From Unio delphinus (Eukaryota > Mollusca > Bivalvia > Unionida > Unionidae), in the NCBI GenBank assembly GCA_029339505.1, contig JAQISU010000071.1, positions 124,001 through 188,000 on the forward strand: DNA of 64,000 nt, in the 5' to 3' direction. Shown here piece by piece: positions 37,464 through 49,687 of this stretch. The notes beneath the pieces are model-generated. The model saw only the letters and a program-made list of their open reading frames with translations, was not told where the DNA came from and made no database searches. Both the position numbers and the translations under genes were made by a program. The first letter of the stretch is position 1; each line of letters begins with the position of its first letter.

Positions 37464-38643
37464 GACTACACATAGCAATAAATATCCATATTTACTAGAA
37501 AAGATCGAGATATTTCAATCCAAATATAGTTATATACGTTGTGGTGCTTCAATTCAGATAGATTCACATTCTTGGGGATAAATCTATCTACATATGATAA
37601 TCTACGTAGACTGAGAGATATCTACATTATTCCATCTTCGTGCAGATGTATCGATCTACGTATGTCAAACTACATGAAGATAAATCTGACAACATGTAAG
37701 CTTACGTTTGGAGATTTATCTGTAGACCGAAACCAAATTAAATCGTTGTATATCAATCAAGATAAATATATAAACGTTGATGTTGTTTCAATACAGATGT
37801 TTCAAGCTTCGATATCATGCGTATCACAACACATATCCAACAGCACATAACTATAACTATCCAAGTATCCAACAGCACATAACTATAACTATCCATATTT
37901 ACTTGAACGGATAGATATATTTCAATCCAAATATAGTTATATCCGTTGCGGTGGTTCAATTCAGATAGATTCACATTCTTGGGGATAAATCTAACTACAT
38001 ATGACAATCTACGCAGTCTCATAGATCACGACATTTTTCCATCTTCGTGAAGATGTATCGATATACGTATGTCAAACTACAAGAACATACATCTGACAAC
38101 ATGTAAGCTTACGTTTGGACATATATCTATAGACAGAAACCAAATTAAATCGTGGTATATCAATCGAGATACATATATAAACGTTGATGTGGTTTGAATA
38201 CAGATGTTTCAAGCTTCGTTATCATGCTTATCTCAACACATATCGAACAGCACATAACTATAACTATCCATATTTGCTAGAACAGATCGAGATATTTCAA
38301 TCCAAATATAGTTATATACGTTGCGGTGCTTCAAATCAGATAGATTCACATTCTTGAGGATAAATCTATCTACATATGACAACCTACGTAGACTGATAGA
38401 TATCTACATTATTCTATCTTCGTGAAGATGTATCGATATACGTATGTCAAACTACATGAAGATGAATCTGACAACTAGGACTCTTACGCTTGGAGATACA
38501 TCTGTAGACCAAACCCAAATTACATCGTGCTATATCAACCGAGATACATATATAAACGTTGATGTGGTTGAATACAGATGTTTCAAGCTTCGTTATCATG
38601 CTTATCTCAACATATATCGAACATCACATAACTATAACTATCC

Positions 38644-38810
38644 ATATGTAGATAGATTTATCCCTCAGAAAGTGAATCTATCTGAATTGAACCACTTAAC
38701 GTATATAACTATATTTGGATTGAAATATCTCGATCTGTTCTAGTAAATATGGATAGTTATAGCTGTGTGATGTCGGATATATGTTGAGTTAAGCATTAAA
38801 ACGAAGCTTG
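38644..38810 (+). repeat. ~168-bp inverted block in the reverse array (a)
   Basis: Here the block reads in the forward sense (ATATGTAGATAGATTTATCC to AAAACGAAGCTTG) inside reverse monomers: the mirror image of blocks 1-7. It carries a deletion in ACCACTTAACG. Confidence 0.75.
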
Positions 38811-41800
38811 AAATCTATCTGCATTTGACAATCTACGTAGACTGATAGATATCTACATTATTCCATCTTCGTGCAGATGTATCGATATACGTATGTCAAA
38901 CTACATGAAGATAAATCTGACAACAAGTAAGCTTACGTTTGGAGATATATCTGTAGACCGAAACCAAAATAAATCGTTGGATATCAATCAAGATAAATAT
39001 ATAAACGTTGATATGGTTTGAATACAGATGTTTCAAGCTTCGTTATCATGCGTATCTCAACACATATCCAACAGCACATAACTATAACTATCCATATTTA
39101 CTCGAACAGATCGATATATTTCAATCCAAATATAGTTATATACGTTGCGGTGGTTCAATTCAGATATATTCACATTCTTGGGGATAAATCTATCTACATA
39201 TGACAATCTACGCAGACTCATAGATCACGACATTATTCTATCTTCGTGAAGATGTATCGATATACGTATGTCAAACTACATGAAGATAAATCTGACAACA
39301 CGTAAGTTTACGTTTGGAGATATATCTGTAGACCGAAACCAAATTAAATCGTGGTGTATGAATCGAGATACATATATAAACGTTGATGTGGTTTGAATAC
39401 AGATGTTTCAAGTTTCGTTATCATGCTGATCTCAACACATATCCAACAGCACATAACTATAACTATCCATATTTGCTAGAACAGATCGAGATATTTCAAT
39501 CCAAATATAGTTATTTACGTTGCGATGGTTCAATTCAGATAGATTCACATTCTTGGGGATAAATCTATCTACATATGACAATCTATTCATACTCATAGAT
39601 CTCTACATTATTCCATCTTCGTGAAGATGGATCGATATACGTATGTCAAACTACATGAAGATATATCTGACAACATGTAAGCTTATGTCTGGAGACATAT
39701 CTATAGCCGGCATCAAAATCACATAGTTCTATATCAATCGAGATTCAGCTATCAAAGTTGAAATGTCTGATATCAGATTACTCCATATAAGTTAAGCTGC
39801 ATCTCTCATTATATATCAACCTACACATAGCTTTAACTATCCACATTAAACAAAATACCTCGAGATATTTCAATCCTAATACAACTATCTTTTTCGATGT
39901 TTTCCAATTCAGCTAGATTCACTCTTTACATGAATATTACATCCATATCTGACAATCTACGTAGACTTATATATATCTACGTATTTCCATCTACGTGAAG
40001 ACGTATCTATATACCTATAAAAAAAACTACATCAAGATAAATCTGACAACATTTAAGATTGCGTTTCGAGATATATCTGTAGATCGAAACCAAATTACAT
40101 CGTGCTAGATCAATTGAGATACATATATACACGTTGATGTGGTTGAATACAGATGTTTCAAACTTCCTTATCATGCTTATCTCAACATATATCCAACATC
40201 AGACAGCTATAACTATCCATATTTACCAGAAGAGATAAAGATATTTCAGTCCAAATATAGTTATATACGTTGCGATGGTTCAATTCAGATAGATTCACAT
40301 TCTTGGGGATAAATATATCTACATATGACAATCTACGTAGACTGATAGATCTCTACATTATTCCATCTTCGTGAAGATGTATCGATATACGTATGTCAAA
40401 CTACATGACGATAAATCTGAAAACTTGTAAGCTTACGTTTGGATATATATCTGTAGACCGAAACCAAATTGAATCGTGGAATATCAATCGAGATACATAT
40501 ATAACCGTTGATGTGGTTTGAATACAGATGTTTCAGGCTTCGTTATCATGCTTATCACAACACGTTTCCAACAGCACATAACTATAGCTATCCATATTTA
40601 CTAGAACAGATCGAGATTTTTCAATCCAAATATAGGTATATACGTTGCGGTGGTTCAATTCAGATAGATTCACATTCATAGGGATAAATCTATCTACATA
40701 TGACAATCTACGTAGACTGATAGATCTCTAGATTATTCCATCTTCGTGAAGATGTATCGATATACGCATGTCAAACTACATGAACATAAATCTCACAACA
40801 TGTAAGCTTACCTTTGGAGATATATCTGTAGACCGAAACCAAATTAAATTGTGGTATATCAATCGAGATACATGTATTAACGTTGATGTGGTTTGAATAC
40901 AGATGTTTCAAGCTTCGTTATCATGCTTATCTCAACACATATCCAACAGCACATAACTGTAACTATCCATATTTACTAGAACAGATCGAGATATTTCAAT
41001 CCAAATATAGTTATATACGTTGCGGTGGTTCAAATCAGATAGATTCACATTCTTGGGGATAAATCTATCTACATATGACAATCTACGTAGACTGATAGAT
41101 CTGTAGATTATTCCATCTTCGTGAAGATGTATCGATATACGTATGTCAAACTACATGAAGATAAATCTGACAACATGTAAGTTTATGTCTGAAGATATAT
41201 GTATAGCCGGCAACCAAATCATATAGTTCTATATCAATCGAGATTCAGCTATCAAAGTTGAAATGTCTGATATCAGATTACTCCATCTTAGTTAAGCTGC
41301 ATCTCTCATTATATATCCACCTACACATATCTATAACTATCCACATTAAACAAAATACATCGAGATATTTCAATCCAAATACCATTATCTTTGTCGATGT
41401 TTCCCAAATCAGCTAGATTCACTCTTTACATGAATATTACATCTACATATGACAATCTACGTAGACTTATATATATCTACGTATTTCCATCTACGTGCAT
41501 ACGTATCTATATATCTATAACAAACTACATGAAGATAAATCTGAAAACATGTAAGATTGCGTTTGGAGATATATCTGTAGATCGAAACCAAATTACATCG
41601 TGCTATATCAATCTAGATACATATATCAACAATGATGTGGTTGAATACAGATGTTTCAAGAATCGTTATCATGCTTATCTCAACACATATTCAACAGCAC
41701 ATAACTATAACTATCCATATTTACTAGTACAGATCGAGATATTTCAATCCAAATATAGGTATATACGTTGCGGTGGTTCAATTCAGATAGATTCACATTC

Positions 41801-42465
41801 ATGGGGATAAATCTATCTACATATGACAATCTACGTAGACTGATAGATCTCTAGATTATTCCATCTTCGTGAAGATGTATCGATATACGTATGTCAAACT
41901 ACATGAACATAAATCTGACAACATGTAAGCTTACCTTTGGAGATATATCTGTAGACCGAAACCAAATTAAATCGTGGTATATCAATCGAGATACATATAT
42001 TAACGTTGATGTGGTTTGAATACAGATGTTTCAAGCTTCGTTATCATGCTTGTCTCAACACATATCCAACAGCACATAACTGTAACTATCCATATTTACT
42101 AGAACAGATCGAGATATTTAAATCCGAATATAGTTATATACGTTGCGGTGCTTCAATTCAGATCGATTCACTTTCTTGGGGATAAATCTATCTACATATG
42201 ACAACCTACGTAGACTGATAGATATCTACATTATTCCATCTTCGTGAAGATGTATCAATATACGTATGTCAAACTACATGAAGATAAATCTGACAACTAG
42301 GAATCTTACGTTTGGAGATTCATCTGTGGACCGAAACCAAATTACATCGTGCTATATCAACCGAGATACATATATAAACGTTGATGTGGTTGAATAAAGA
42401 TGTTTCAATCTTCGTTATCAAGCTTATCTCAACATATATCGAACATCACAAAGCTATAACTATCC

Positions 42466-42632
42466 ATATGTAGATAGATTTGTCCCTAAGAAAGTAAATC
42501 TATCTCAATTGAACGACCGCAACGTATATAACTATATTTGGATTGAAATATCTCGATATGTTCTAGTAAATATGAATAGTTATAGCTATGTGATGTTGGA
42601 TATATGTTGAGTTAAGCATGAAAACGAAGCTT
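42466..42632 (+). repeat. ~168-bp inverted block in the reverse array (b)
   Basis: Same limits as (a), with full-length ACGACCGCAACG. Its presence shows the block travelled with the array through the inversion. Confidence 0.75.
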
Positions 42633-45600
42633 GAAATCTATCTACATATGACAATCTACGTAGACTAATAGATTTCTACATTATTACATCTTCGTGCAGA
42701 TGTATCGATATACGTATGTCAAACTACATCAAGATAAATCTGACAACATGTTAGCTTACGTTTGGAGATATGTCTGTAGACCGAAACCAAATTAAATCGT
42801 TGTATATCAATCAAGATAAATATATAAACGTTGATGTGGTTTGAATACAGATGTTTCAAGCTTCGTTATCATGCGTATCTCAACACATATCCAACAGCAC
42901 ATAACTATAACTATCCATATTTACTAGAACAGATCGATATATTTCAATCCACATATAGTTATATACGTTGCGGTGGTTCAATTCAGATAGATTCACATTA
43001 TTGGGGATAAATCTATCTACATATGACAATCTCCCTAGACTGATAGATCTCTGCATTATTCCATCTTCGTGAAGATGTATACGTATGTCAAACTACATGA
43101 AGATAAGTCTGACAACATGTAAGCTTATGTCTGGAGACATATCTATAGCCGGCATCCAAATCACATAGTTCTATATCAATCGAGATTCAGCTATCAAAGT
43201 TGAGATGTCTGATATCAGATTACTCCATATTAGTTAAGCTGCATCTCTCATTATATATCCACCTACACATTGCTATAACTATCCACATTAAAGAAAATAC
43301 ATTGAGATATTTCAATCCAAATACAACTATCTTTGTCGATGTTTTCCAATTCAGCTAGATTCACTCTTTACATGAATATTACATCTATATCTCACAATCT
43401 ACATAGACATATATATCTACGTATTTCCATCTACGTGAAGACGTATCTATATACCTATAAAAAACTACATCAAGATAAATCTGACAACATGTAAGATTGC
43501 GTTTGGAGATATATCAGTAGACCGAAACCAAATTACATCCTGCTATATCAATTGAGATACATATATACACGTTGATGTGGTTGAGTACAGATGTTTCAAA
43601 CTTCCTTATCATGCTTATTTCAATATATATCCAACATCAGATAGCTATAACTATCCATATTTACCAGAAGAGATCGAGATATTTCAATCCAAATATAGTT
43701 ATATACGTTGCGATGGTTCAATTCAGATAGATTCACATTCTTGGGGATAAATCTATCTACATATGACAATCTCCCTAGACTGATAGATCTCTACATTATT
43801 CCATCTTCGTGAAGATGTTTCGATATACATATGTCAAACTACATGAAGATTAATCTGGCAACATGTAATCTTACGTTTGGAGAAATATCTGTAGACCGGA
43901 ACCAAATTAAGTCGTGGTATATCAATCGAGATACATATATCAACGTTGATGTGGTTTCAATACAGATGTTTCAGGCTTCCTTATCATGCTGATCTCAACA
44001 CATATCCAACAGCACATAACTATAACTATCCATATTTACTAGAACAGATCGAGATGTTTCAATCCAAATATAGTTATACACGTTGCGATGGTTCAATTCA
44101 GATAGATTCACATTCTTGGGGATAAATCTATCTACATATGACAATCTACGCAGACTCATACATCTCTACATTATTCCATCTTCGTGAAGATGTATCGATA
44201 TACGTATGTCAAACTACATGAAGATAAATCTAACAACATGTAAGCTTATGTCTGGAGACATATCTATAGCCGGCATCCAAATCACATAGTCCTATATCGA
44301 TCAAGATTCAGCTATCAAAGTTGAGATGTCTGATATCAGATTACTCCATATTAGTTAAGCTGCATCTCTCATTATATATCCACCTACACATAGCTATAAC
44401 TATCCACATTAAACAAAATACATTGAGATATTTCAATCCAAATACAACTATCTTTGTCGATGTTTTCCAATTCAGCTAGGTTCACTCTTTACATGAATAC
44501 TACATCTGTATCTGACAATCTACGTATTCTTATATATATCTACGTATTTCCATCTACGTGAAGACGTATCTACATGCCTATAAAAAAACTACATCAAGAT
44601 AAATCTGACAACATGTAAGATTGCGTTTGGAGATATATCTGTAGATCGAAACCAAATTACATCGTGATAGATCAATTGAGATACACGTTGATGTGGTTGA
44701 ATACAGATGTTTCAAACTTCGTTATCATGCTTATCTCAACATATATCCAACATCAGACAGCTAAAACTATCCATATTTACCAGAAGAGACAAAGATATTT
44801 CAATCCAAATATAGTTATATACGTTGCGATGGTTCAATTCAGATAGATTCACATTCTTGGGGATAAATCTATCTACATATGACAATCTACGTAGACTGAT
44901 AGATCTCTACATTATTCCATCTTCGTGAAGATGTTTCGATATACGTATGTCAAACTACATGAAGATAAATCTGAAAACTTGTAAGCTTGCGTTTGGATAT
45001 ATATCTGTAGACCGAAACCAAATTGAATCGTGGCATATCAATCGAGATACATTTATAACCATTGATGTGGTTTGAATACAGATGTTTCAAGCTTCGTTAT
45101 CATGCGTATCTCAACACATATCCAACAGCACATAACTATAACTATCCATATTTACTAGAACAGATCGATATATTTCAATCCAAATATAGTTATATACCAT
45201 GCGGTGGTTCAATTCAGATAGATTAACATTCTTGGGGATAAATCTGTCTACATATGACAGTCTACGTAGACTGATAGATCTCTACATTATTCCATCTTCG
45301 TGAAGATGTATCGATATACGTATGTCAAACTAAATGAAGATAAATCTGACAACATGTAAGCTTATGTTTGGAGATACATCTGTCGACCGAAACCAAATCA
45401 AATCGTGCTATATCAACCGTGATACATATATAAACGTTGATGTGGTTTGAATACAGATGTTTCAAGCTTCGTAATCATGCTTATCTCAACAAATATCCAA
45501 CAGCACATAACTATAACTATCCATATTTACTTGAAGAGATCGAGATATTTCAATCCAAATATAGTTATATACCTTGCGGTGGTACAATTCACATAGATTC

Positions 45601-46389
45601 ACATTCTTGTGGATAAATCTATCTACATATGACAATCTACGTAGACTGATAGATCTCTACATTATTCCATCTTCGTGAAGATGTATCGATATACATATGT
45701 CAAACTACATGAAGATAAATCTGACAACATGTATGCTTATTTCTGGAGACATATCTATAGCTTGCAACCAAATCACATAGTTCTTTATCAATCGAGATTC
45801 AACTATCAAAGTTGAGATGTCTGATATCTGATTACTCCATCTTAGTTAAGCTGCTTCTCTCATTATATATCCACATACACATAGCTATAACTATCCACAT
45901 TAAACAAAATACATCGAGATATTTCAATCCAAATACAACTATCTTTGTCGATGTTTTCCAATTCAGCTAGATTCACTCTTTACATGAATATTACATCTAT
46001 ATCTGACAATCTACGTAGACTTATATATATCTACGTATTTCCATCTACGTGAAGACGTATCTACTATATACCTATAAAAAACTACATCAAGATAAATCTG
46101 ACATAATGTAAGATTGCGTTTGGAGAAATATCTGTAGATCGAAACCAAATTACATCGTGCTAGATCAATTGAGATACATATATACACGTTGATGTGGTTG
46201 AATACAGATGTTTCAAACTTCGTTATCATGCTTATCTCAAGATATATCCAACATCATACAGCTATAACTATCCATATTTACCAGAAGAGATAAAGATATT
46301 TCAGTCCAAATATAGTTATATACGTTGCGATGGTTCAATTCAGATAGATTCACATTCATGGGGATGAATCTATCTACATATAACAATCT

Positions 46390-46394
46390 ACGTA
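46390..46394. repeat. Target-site duplication, left of copy 2 (ACGTA)
   Basis: ACGTA directly precedes the TIR and recurs directly after the right TIR at 61660-61664. In uninterrupted monomers the site reads TCTACGTAGACTG, so five bases are duplicated. Polintons usually give six; the sixth base is ambiguous because the TIR ends in T. Confidence 0.75.
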
Positions 46395-46673
46395 AGCAGC
46401 AGAGATGGTGAACATACCACGATTTCAAGCAAAAATGAGGCTTCCAGATCACGTTTTCGAACAAAATATGGCCTATAGATAACGTTTTCGAACAAAATAT
46501 CAGGTTTCCAACAAATCTCATTTAACCAAAAAAAAGGTCTCCATTTTTGCAAAAACGGAGATTTTACTATTTTTTAATCAATTTTGCTCGCAACGATGTG
46601 GTCATCCACCCTCTCTTCTGCTAAAGTTTTCAGTTCTGGGTTAACAAAAATAATAAATGATTTGATCAAGTCT
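46395..46673. repeat. Left terminal inverted repeat of copy 2
   Basis: Reverse complement of 61371-61659 with few mismatches, extending inward to GATTTGATCAAGTC (46659-46673). The outermost ~228 bp begin AGCAGCAGAGATGGTG and end CACCCTCTCTTCTGCT (46607-46622), giving inverted arms inside the TIR. Confidence 0.92.
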
Positions 46674-46689
46674 TTAGGATGAAAATCAT

Positions 46690-48069
46690 TTATGATTTTA
46701 CAAACAGACTAATCGCTAACACCTCTTCTTGTAAATCAATCAGATTATTTGACTGGTCGGTGAGTTTGAAATTAATTCTGGTTAATGAATTATTATGGCA
46801 TCGCATGTAGACAGGATTAATTGGGTTTTCAATAATTAGGAATCCTGGAGGAGCTGTTGGTGCAAACGAATAAAGAATATATCCTTGCTGAGCTTGATTT
46901 GATCGTTCGAGATTAATTTGATAGCTTCCTTCGATAACATCGCATACTAAATTAAGCGCAATCACTGAGGATATATTCACGTTGAACGGAGCGATATGCC
47001 TACCGCCTCCGTCTAGATCATTATTGTGTTTGAGGATTTTTATTTCCGATGATGTTGTTTTTCTCCATGTATCATGAATTATTTTAAAACCAACATCGAT
47101 GGCATCACTGAGAAGTTTTTTTAGTTCTGGTACGTTATATCCTGGTAGTTTAAATGTTGGAATATCCTTGACGGGGATTTTATATTCATCTGCAAATAAA
47201 TCCTTTGTTTCAGGGCTATTGTCACCTAATATCTCTTGAATAATTTGTGAATGAAATGTTTCCATGTCATTGATGATTTTATTACATGTTTCTACGACGC
47301 TGATAAATTCATCTCGGGTGAGAGTGTTGGATTTAATAGATATTAACAACAACGAAATATCGTTATTGAACGCTGTGAAATTTTCAGTGATTTTATCCTG
47401 TCGAATTAAGTATAAATCTTTCTTAACGATGGGATTTTTCAATACATTAAAAACATTAAATTTATTGTAATAGCTATAGCTTTTTATTGGATTATCGGGT
47501 TTTATTCTGTCGGTGATATAATCAGTTTTTTGTGGTTCGGGTAAATTAACGGTTTCCTCCAGAGTTTTACTCTGGGGTGGTAATTCAGGCCATCCTAGTA
47601 CGGTTCTAATAGAACTCTGATAGATATCTACGACGTATCCTTCAGTGCTTATTTCAATTGCGGATGATAGTGTCGGTTCATGAACCGTTATAGCGATTTT
47701 TGATTCTTTTCCAGTAATCGATTTTATTCTACGCGCGAATTCATTATTGATTTGTTCGATTTGGTATGATCCGGTTGGTATCGAAACGACGTTCCAGTCT
47801 GGGGTTCCGTCGGGTTTATTCTTATTTGCAAACACTAAAGAATTATTGGGTTGTTGACCACCAAATGATTTTGATCTGATATTAGGCCAACTGTGATACA
47901 TTCGTAGTTTTGCTAGCGCTATCTCCTTCACTGGGACCGGAGAGGGGAAATTCACACTGAATTCTGGATTCGTTGATGTTATTGATATCATGCTTGTTTG
48001 TACTGGGTTCGTGTTCTCCACTATTCGTTGAAGTAATTCCTGCGGTGTTGTCATTGTTATTATACTCAT
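46690..48069 (-). CDS. Penton-like minor capsid protein (copy 2)
   Basis: 459 aa, intact. It starts at 48069 (MSIITMTTPQELL); a second Met at residue 6 aligns with the copy 1 start. It is homologous to copy 1 over most of its length. The central segment after YITDRIKPDNP (roughly residues 180-225) is unrelated in sequence between copies, while both flanks are conserved, indicating a variable, perhaps surface-exposed insertion. The SIPTGSYQIEQINNEF region and the terminal LAISLFVKS are retained. Its coding end lies 16 bp from the inner TIR edge. It probably builds the vertex capsomer. Confidence 0.77.
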   Translation of the reverse strand: MSIITMTTPQELLQRIVENTNPVQTSMISITSTNPEFSVNFPSPVPVKEIALAKLRMYHSWPNIRSKSFGGQQPNNSLVFANKNKPDGTPDWNVVSIPTGSYQIEQINNEFARRIKSITGKESKIAITVHEPTLSSAIEISTEGYVVDIYQSSIRTVLGWPELPPQSKTLEETVNLPEPQKTDYITDRIKPDNPIKSYSYYNKFNVFNVLKNPIVKKDLYLIRQDKITENFTAFNNDISLLLISIKSNTLTRDEFISVVETCNKIINDMETFHSQIIQEILGDNSPETKDLFADEYKIPVKDIPTFKLPGYNVPELKKLLSDAIDVGFKIIHDTWRKTTSSEIKILKHNNDLDGGGRHIAPFNVNISSVIALNLVCDVIEGSYQINLERSNQAQQGYILYSFAPTAPPGFLIIENPINPVYMRCHNNSLTRINFKLTDQSNNLIDLQEEVLAISLFVKS

Positions 48070-48270
48070 GATTTATTTCTAATTTTGGTATCGAGGAATC
48101 ATAAATACTGACCATCACTGAGAACTCACAATCTGGTAATGTTGATATTATTGAGATCATTTTGTTTTTTGGGTTCGTGTTTTCTGATTCCATCGGTGTT
48201 GTCATTGTTATTATATTCATGTTGTCGTTCTAATTTCGATATCGCGGAATCAAAAATACTGACCATCGCT
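47965..48270. repeat. 151-bp tandem duplication over the membrane-protein end and penton start
   Basis: GACCATC-x-CTGAGAA recurs at 48110 and 48261, and the two ATG contexts (ATTATTATATTCAT at 48220 and TATTATACTCAT at 48069 in reverse) are also 151 bp apart. The extra unit creates a 112-codon frame at 47882-48220 that mimics the penton N-terminus before leaving its frame. Copy 1 has only one unit. Confidence 0.82.
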
Positions 48271-48671
48271 GAGAATTCACTATCTGATATAATTGTATTA
48301 TCGAGTGACGACGATATCATCAGGGATAACTGCGAGTATGCGGTTGATGCAATATGAAATTGAAGTAAGTAATTCTGCAGTTTACTCTGGCTGCATGATG
48401 ATATCTTTTTTGCTATCCCGGTTGATATACCCCCGATTGTAGCCACCACAGAAATGCAAATTGGAACTACGACCGGGGCAATCATTGTAACAGATGCTAG
48501 TATTATTCCGGCACCAGTGAGAACGCTTGACACCGAGTACACAATAACATCAATTGCGGTGATTCTTCGTCGGTATTTTTTTATTTTTATTTGATACTCC
48601 TCAGTGAGGGTTTTGAGTCTATTCTGAAATTCTCTGACCTGATCATAGCGACATTGAGTTGATGAAATCAT
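48126..48671 (-). CDS. Two-helix membrane protein (copy 2)
   Basis: 181 aa, open. An N-terminal charged helix (YDQVREFQNRLKTL) and the basic patch KKYRRR are followed by two hydrophobic segments at about residues 39-61 and 63-86, separated by a very short turn. The soluble tail is rich in Ser, Asn and charged residues. The two membrane segments with a basic N-side suggest a hairpin membrane protein. The last ~40 codons fall in the duplicated 151-bp unit, so the C-terminus has been rewritten relative to copy 1. The role is unknown, but its place between fibre and penton genes suggests a virion component. Confidence 0.72.
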   Translation of the reverse strand: MISSTQCRYDQVREFQNRLKTLTEEYQIKIKKYRRRITAIDVIVYSVSSVLTGAGIILASVTMIAPVVVPICISVVATIGGISTGIAKKISSCSQSKLQNYLLQFHIASTAYSQLSLMISSSLDNTIISDSEFSAMVSIFDSAISKLERQHEYNNNDNTDGIRKHEPKKQNDLNNINITRL

Positions 48672-48680
48672 TTTTATTTT

Positions 48681-48708
48681 AAAAACACTAGCGTTTTCAA
48701 TTGTGAAA
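48681..48708 (-). promoter_or_regulatory. TTTCACAATTGAAAACGCTAG motif upstream of membrane-protein gene (copy 2)
   Basis: On the minus strand the sequence is TTTCACAATTGAAAACGCTA followed by GTGTTTTT, about 10 bp from the start codon at 48671. It is nearly identical to the copy 1 MCP upstream module at 6807-6838, although the downstream genes differ, which supports a shared regulatory role. Confidence 0.52.
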
Positions 48709-48718
48709 TCCTTTCAAT

Positions 48719-49663
48719 TTATTTACTTAAATCTGCTACGAATTCCACATACCAGGTTGCTGAAACCCCAATCAAATTTTTATCAGTAGCTGTTATAGTG
48801 AACTTTTCAGTTGTATCCTTGTCGATGATCGTTGAAATCGTATTATTGACCCCGGATGAACTCGACGATGATATATTAAATTGAGTCAATGGTGTTACTA
48901 GTGTTAATCGATAAATACCTTTAACGGTTGCAGTGATATCTAATTTGTTGTTTGTAGGTGTCCACTCAAATGATCCGTGTTGGATTGTGTACACGACGTT
49001 GTTGGTTTTCTCATGAGGAATTTTTGTTTTTTCAATGATTGTTATCATCCTCGAAAAATCACCTTTGACGGCTTCGATGAAGTTTTTCGTCTCATCGATG
49101 GATTTTTTAATATCAGGGAGTTTTATTTCAATTTTATCTAACGGGGTTCCAATAAATTTATCAATGATATTTCTACGAAATGATGTAAACTGTTTTCCGT
49201 TTTCTTCAATTCTAGATTCAAGTGTTGTTAGTACAAACACAGAATTTTTTAACTCATCGTTGAGAGTTTTTAATCGATCTGTAATCGTCGAAACGAGTAC
49301 ACCCGGTTTGAGTTTACCCTGATCGGAAAATAGCGCGATAGTATTCTCGATTGCGTTTTGTTGTTTAACTAAAATATCATCCAGAGAAATATTACTGGTT
49401 TTCAATTTACCCTGATCCGAAAATAACGCGATAGTATTCTCGATTGCGTTTCGTTGTTTAACTAAAATATCATCCAATGACACATCACTGGATTTCAATT
49501 TACCCTGTTTGTCTTGAAATACAACTATTTCATTAGGATCAACATAAAGTTCAACGTCTCAGCTATTTCATCTTTGATTAGTTTTTTTTACATCCTTGAC
49601 AGAATCAGGTGGTGCAGTGTCATCGGGTTTGGGTTTCAAAGATCTCCCCCAAATATCAATCAT
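48719..49663 (-). pseudogene. Fibre-like protein with duplicated shaft unit; frame change at poly(A) (copy 2)
   Basis: The leader from 49663 (MIDIWGRSLKPKP) reaches an 8-A run (49582-49589 on the complement), where the frame is displaced in the same sense as in copy 1. A second irregularity (missing bases after the TLNF-coding region) further separates leader and body. The body, open from 49498, begins with a 31-residue unit present twice (SLDDILVKQ and IALFSDQGK in each), a short coiled region and then the same ~100-residue head as copy 1. The shaft is about 100 residues shorter than in copy 1. This is a probable vertex fibre; whether the frame change is damage or recoding is open. Confidence 0.64.
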
Positions 49664-49687
49664 GTTATTGTAAAACTCTTTCTCTCT

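Larger units (their letters stand above)
37357..46394 (-). repeat. Satellite array, reverse orientation
   Basis: About 9 kb of the same family, read as reverse complement (CTTCGTTATCATGC, AAGCTGCATCTCTC near 39795, 41300, 43240, 44360 and 45850). Type A-B dimers and type C monomers are both present. No coding gene is supported; frames of up to 139 codons (e.g. 41391-41810) are monomer-derived. It ends abruptly at the copy 2 TIR. Confidence 0.94.

Noticed and set aside
12706..37850. Many 60-157-codon ORFs in the satellite on both strands
   Set aside because: They repeat with the monomer, share the same peptide strings in several frames, lack consistent starts and fall entirely inside the tandem repeat.
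12639..46394. Regularly spaced repeats suggesting a CRISPR array
   Set aside because: The unit is ~375 bp with no unique spacers, and the context is eukaryotic with no cas-like gene.
49035..49322. 95-codon plus-strand ORF opposite the fibre gene
   Set aside because: An antisense shadow of the fibre coding frame with no homologue or start context.
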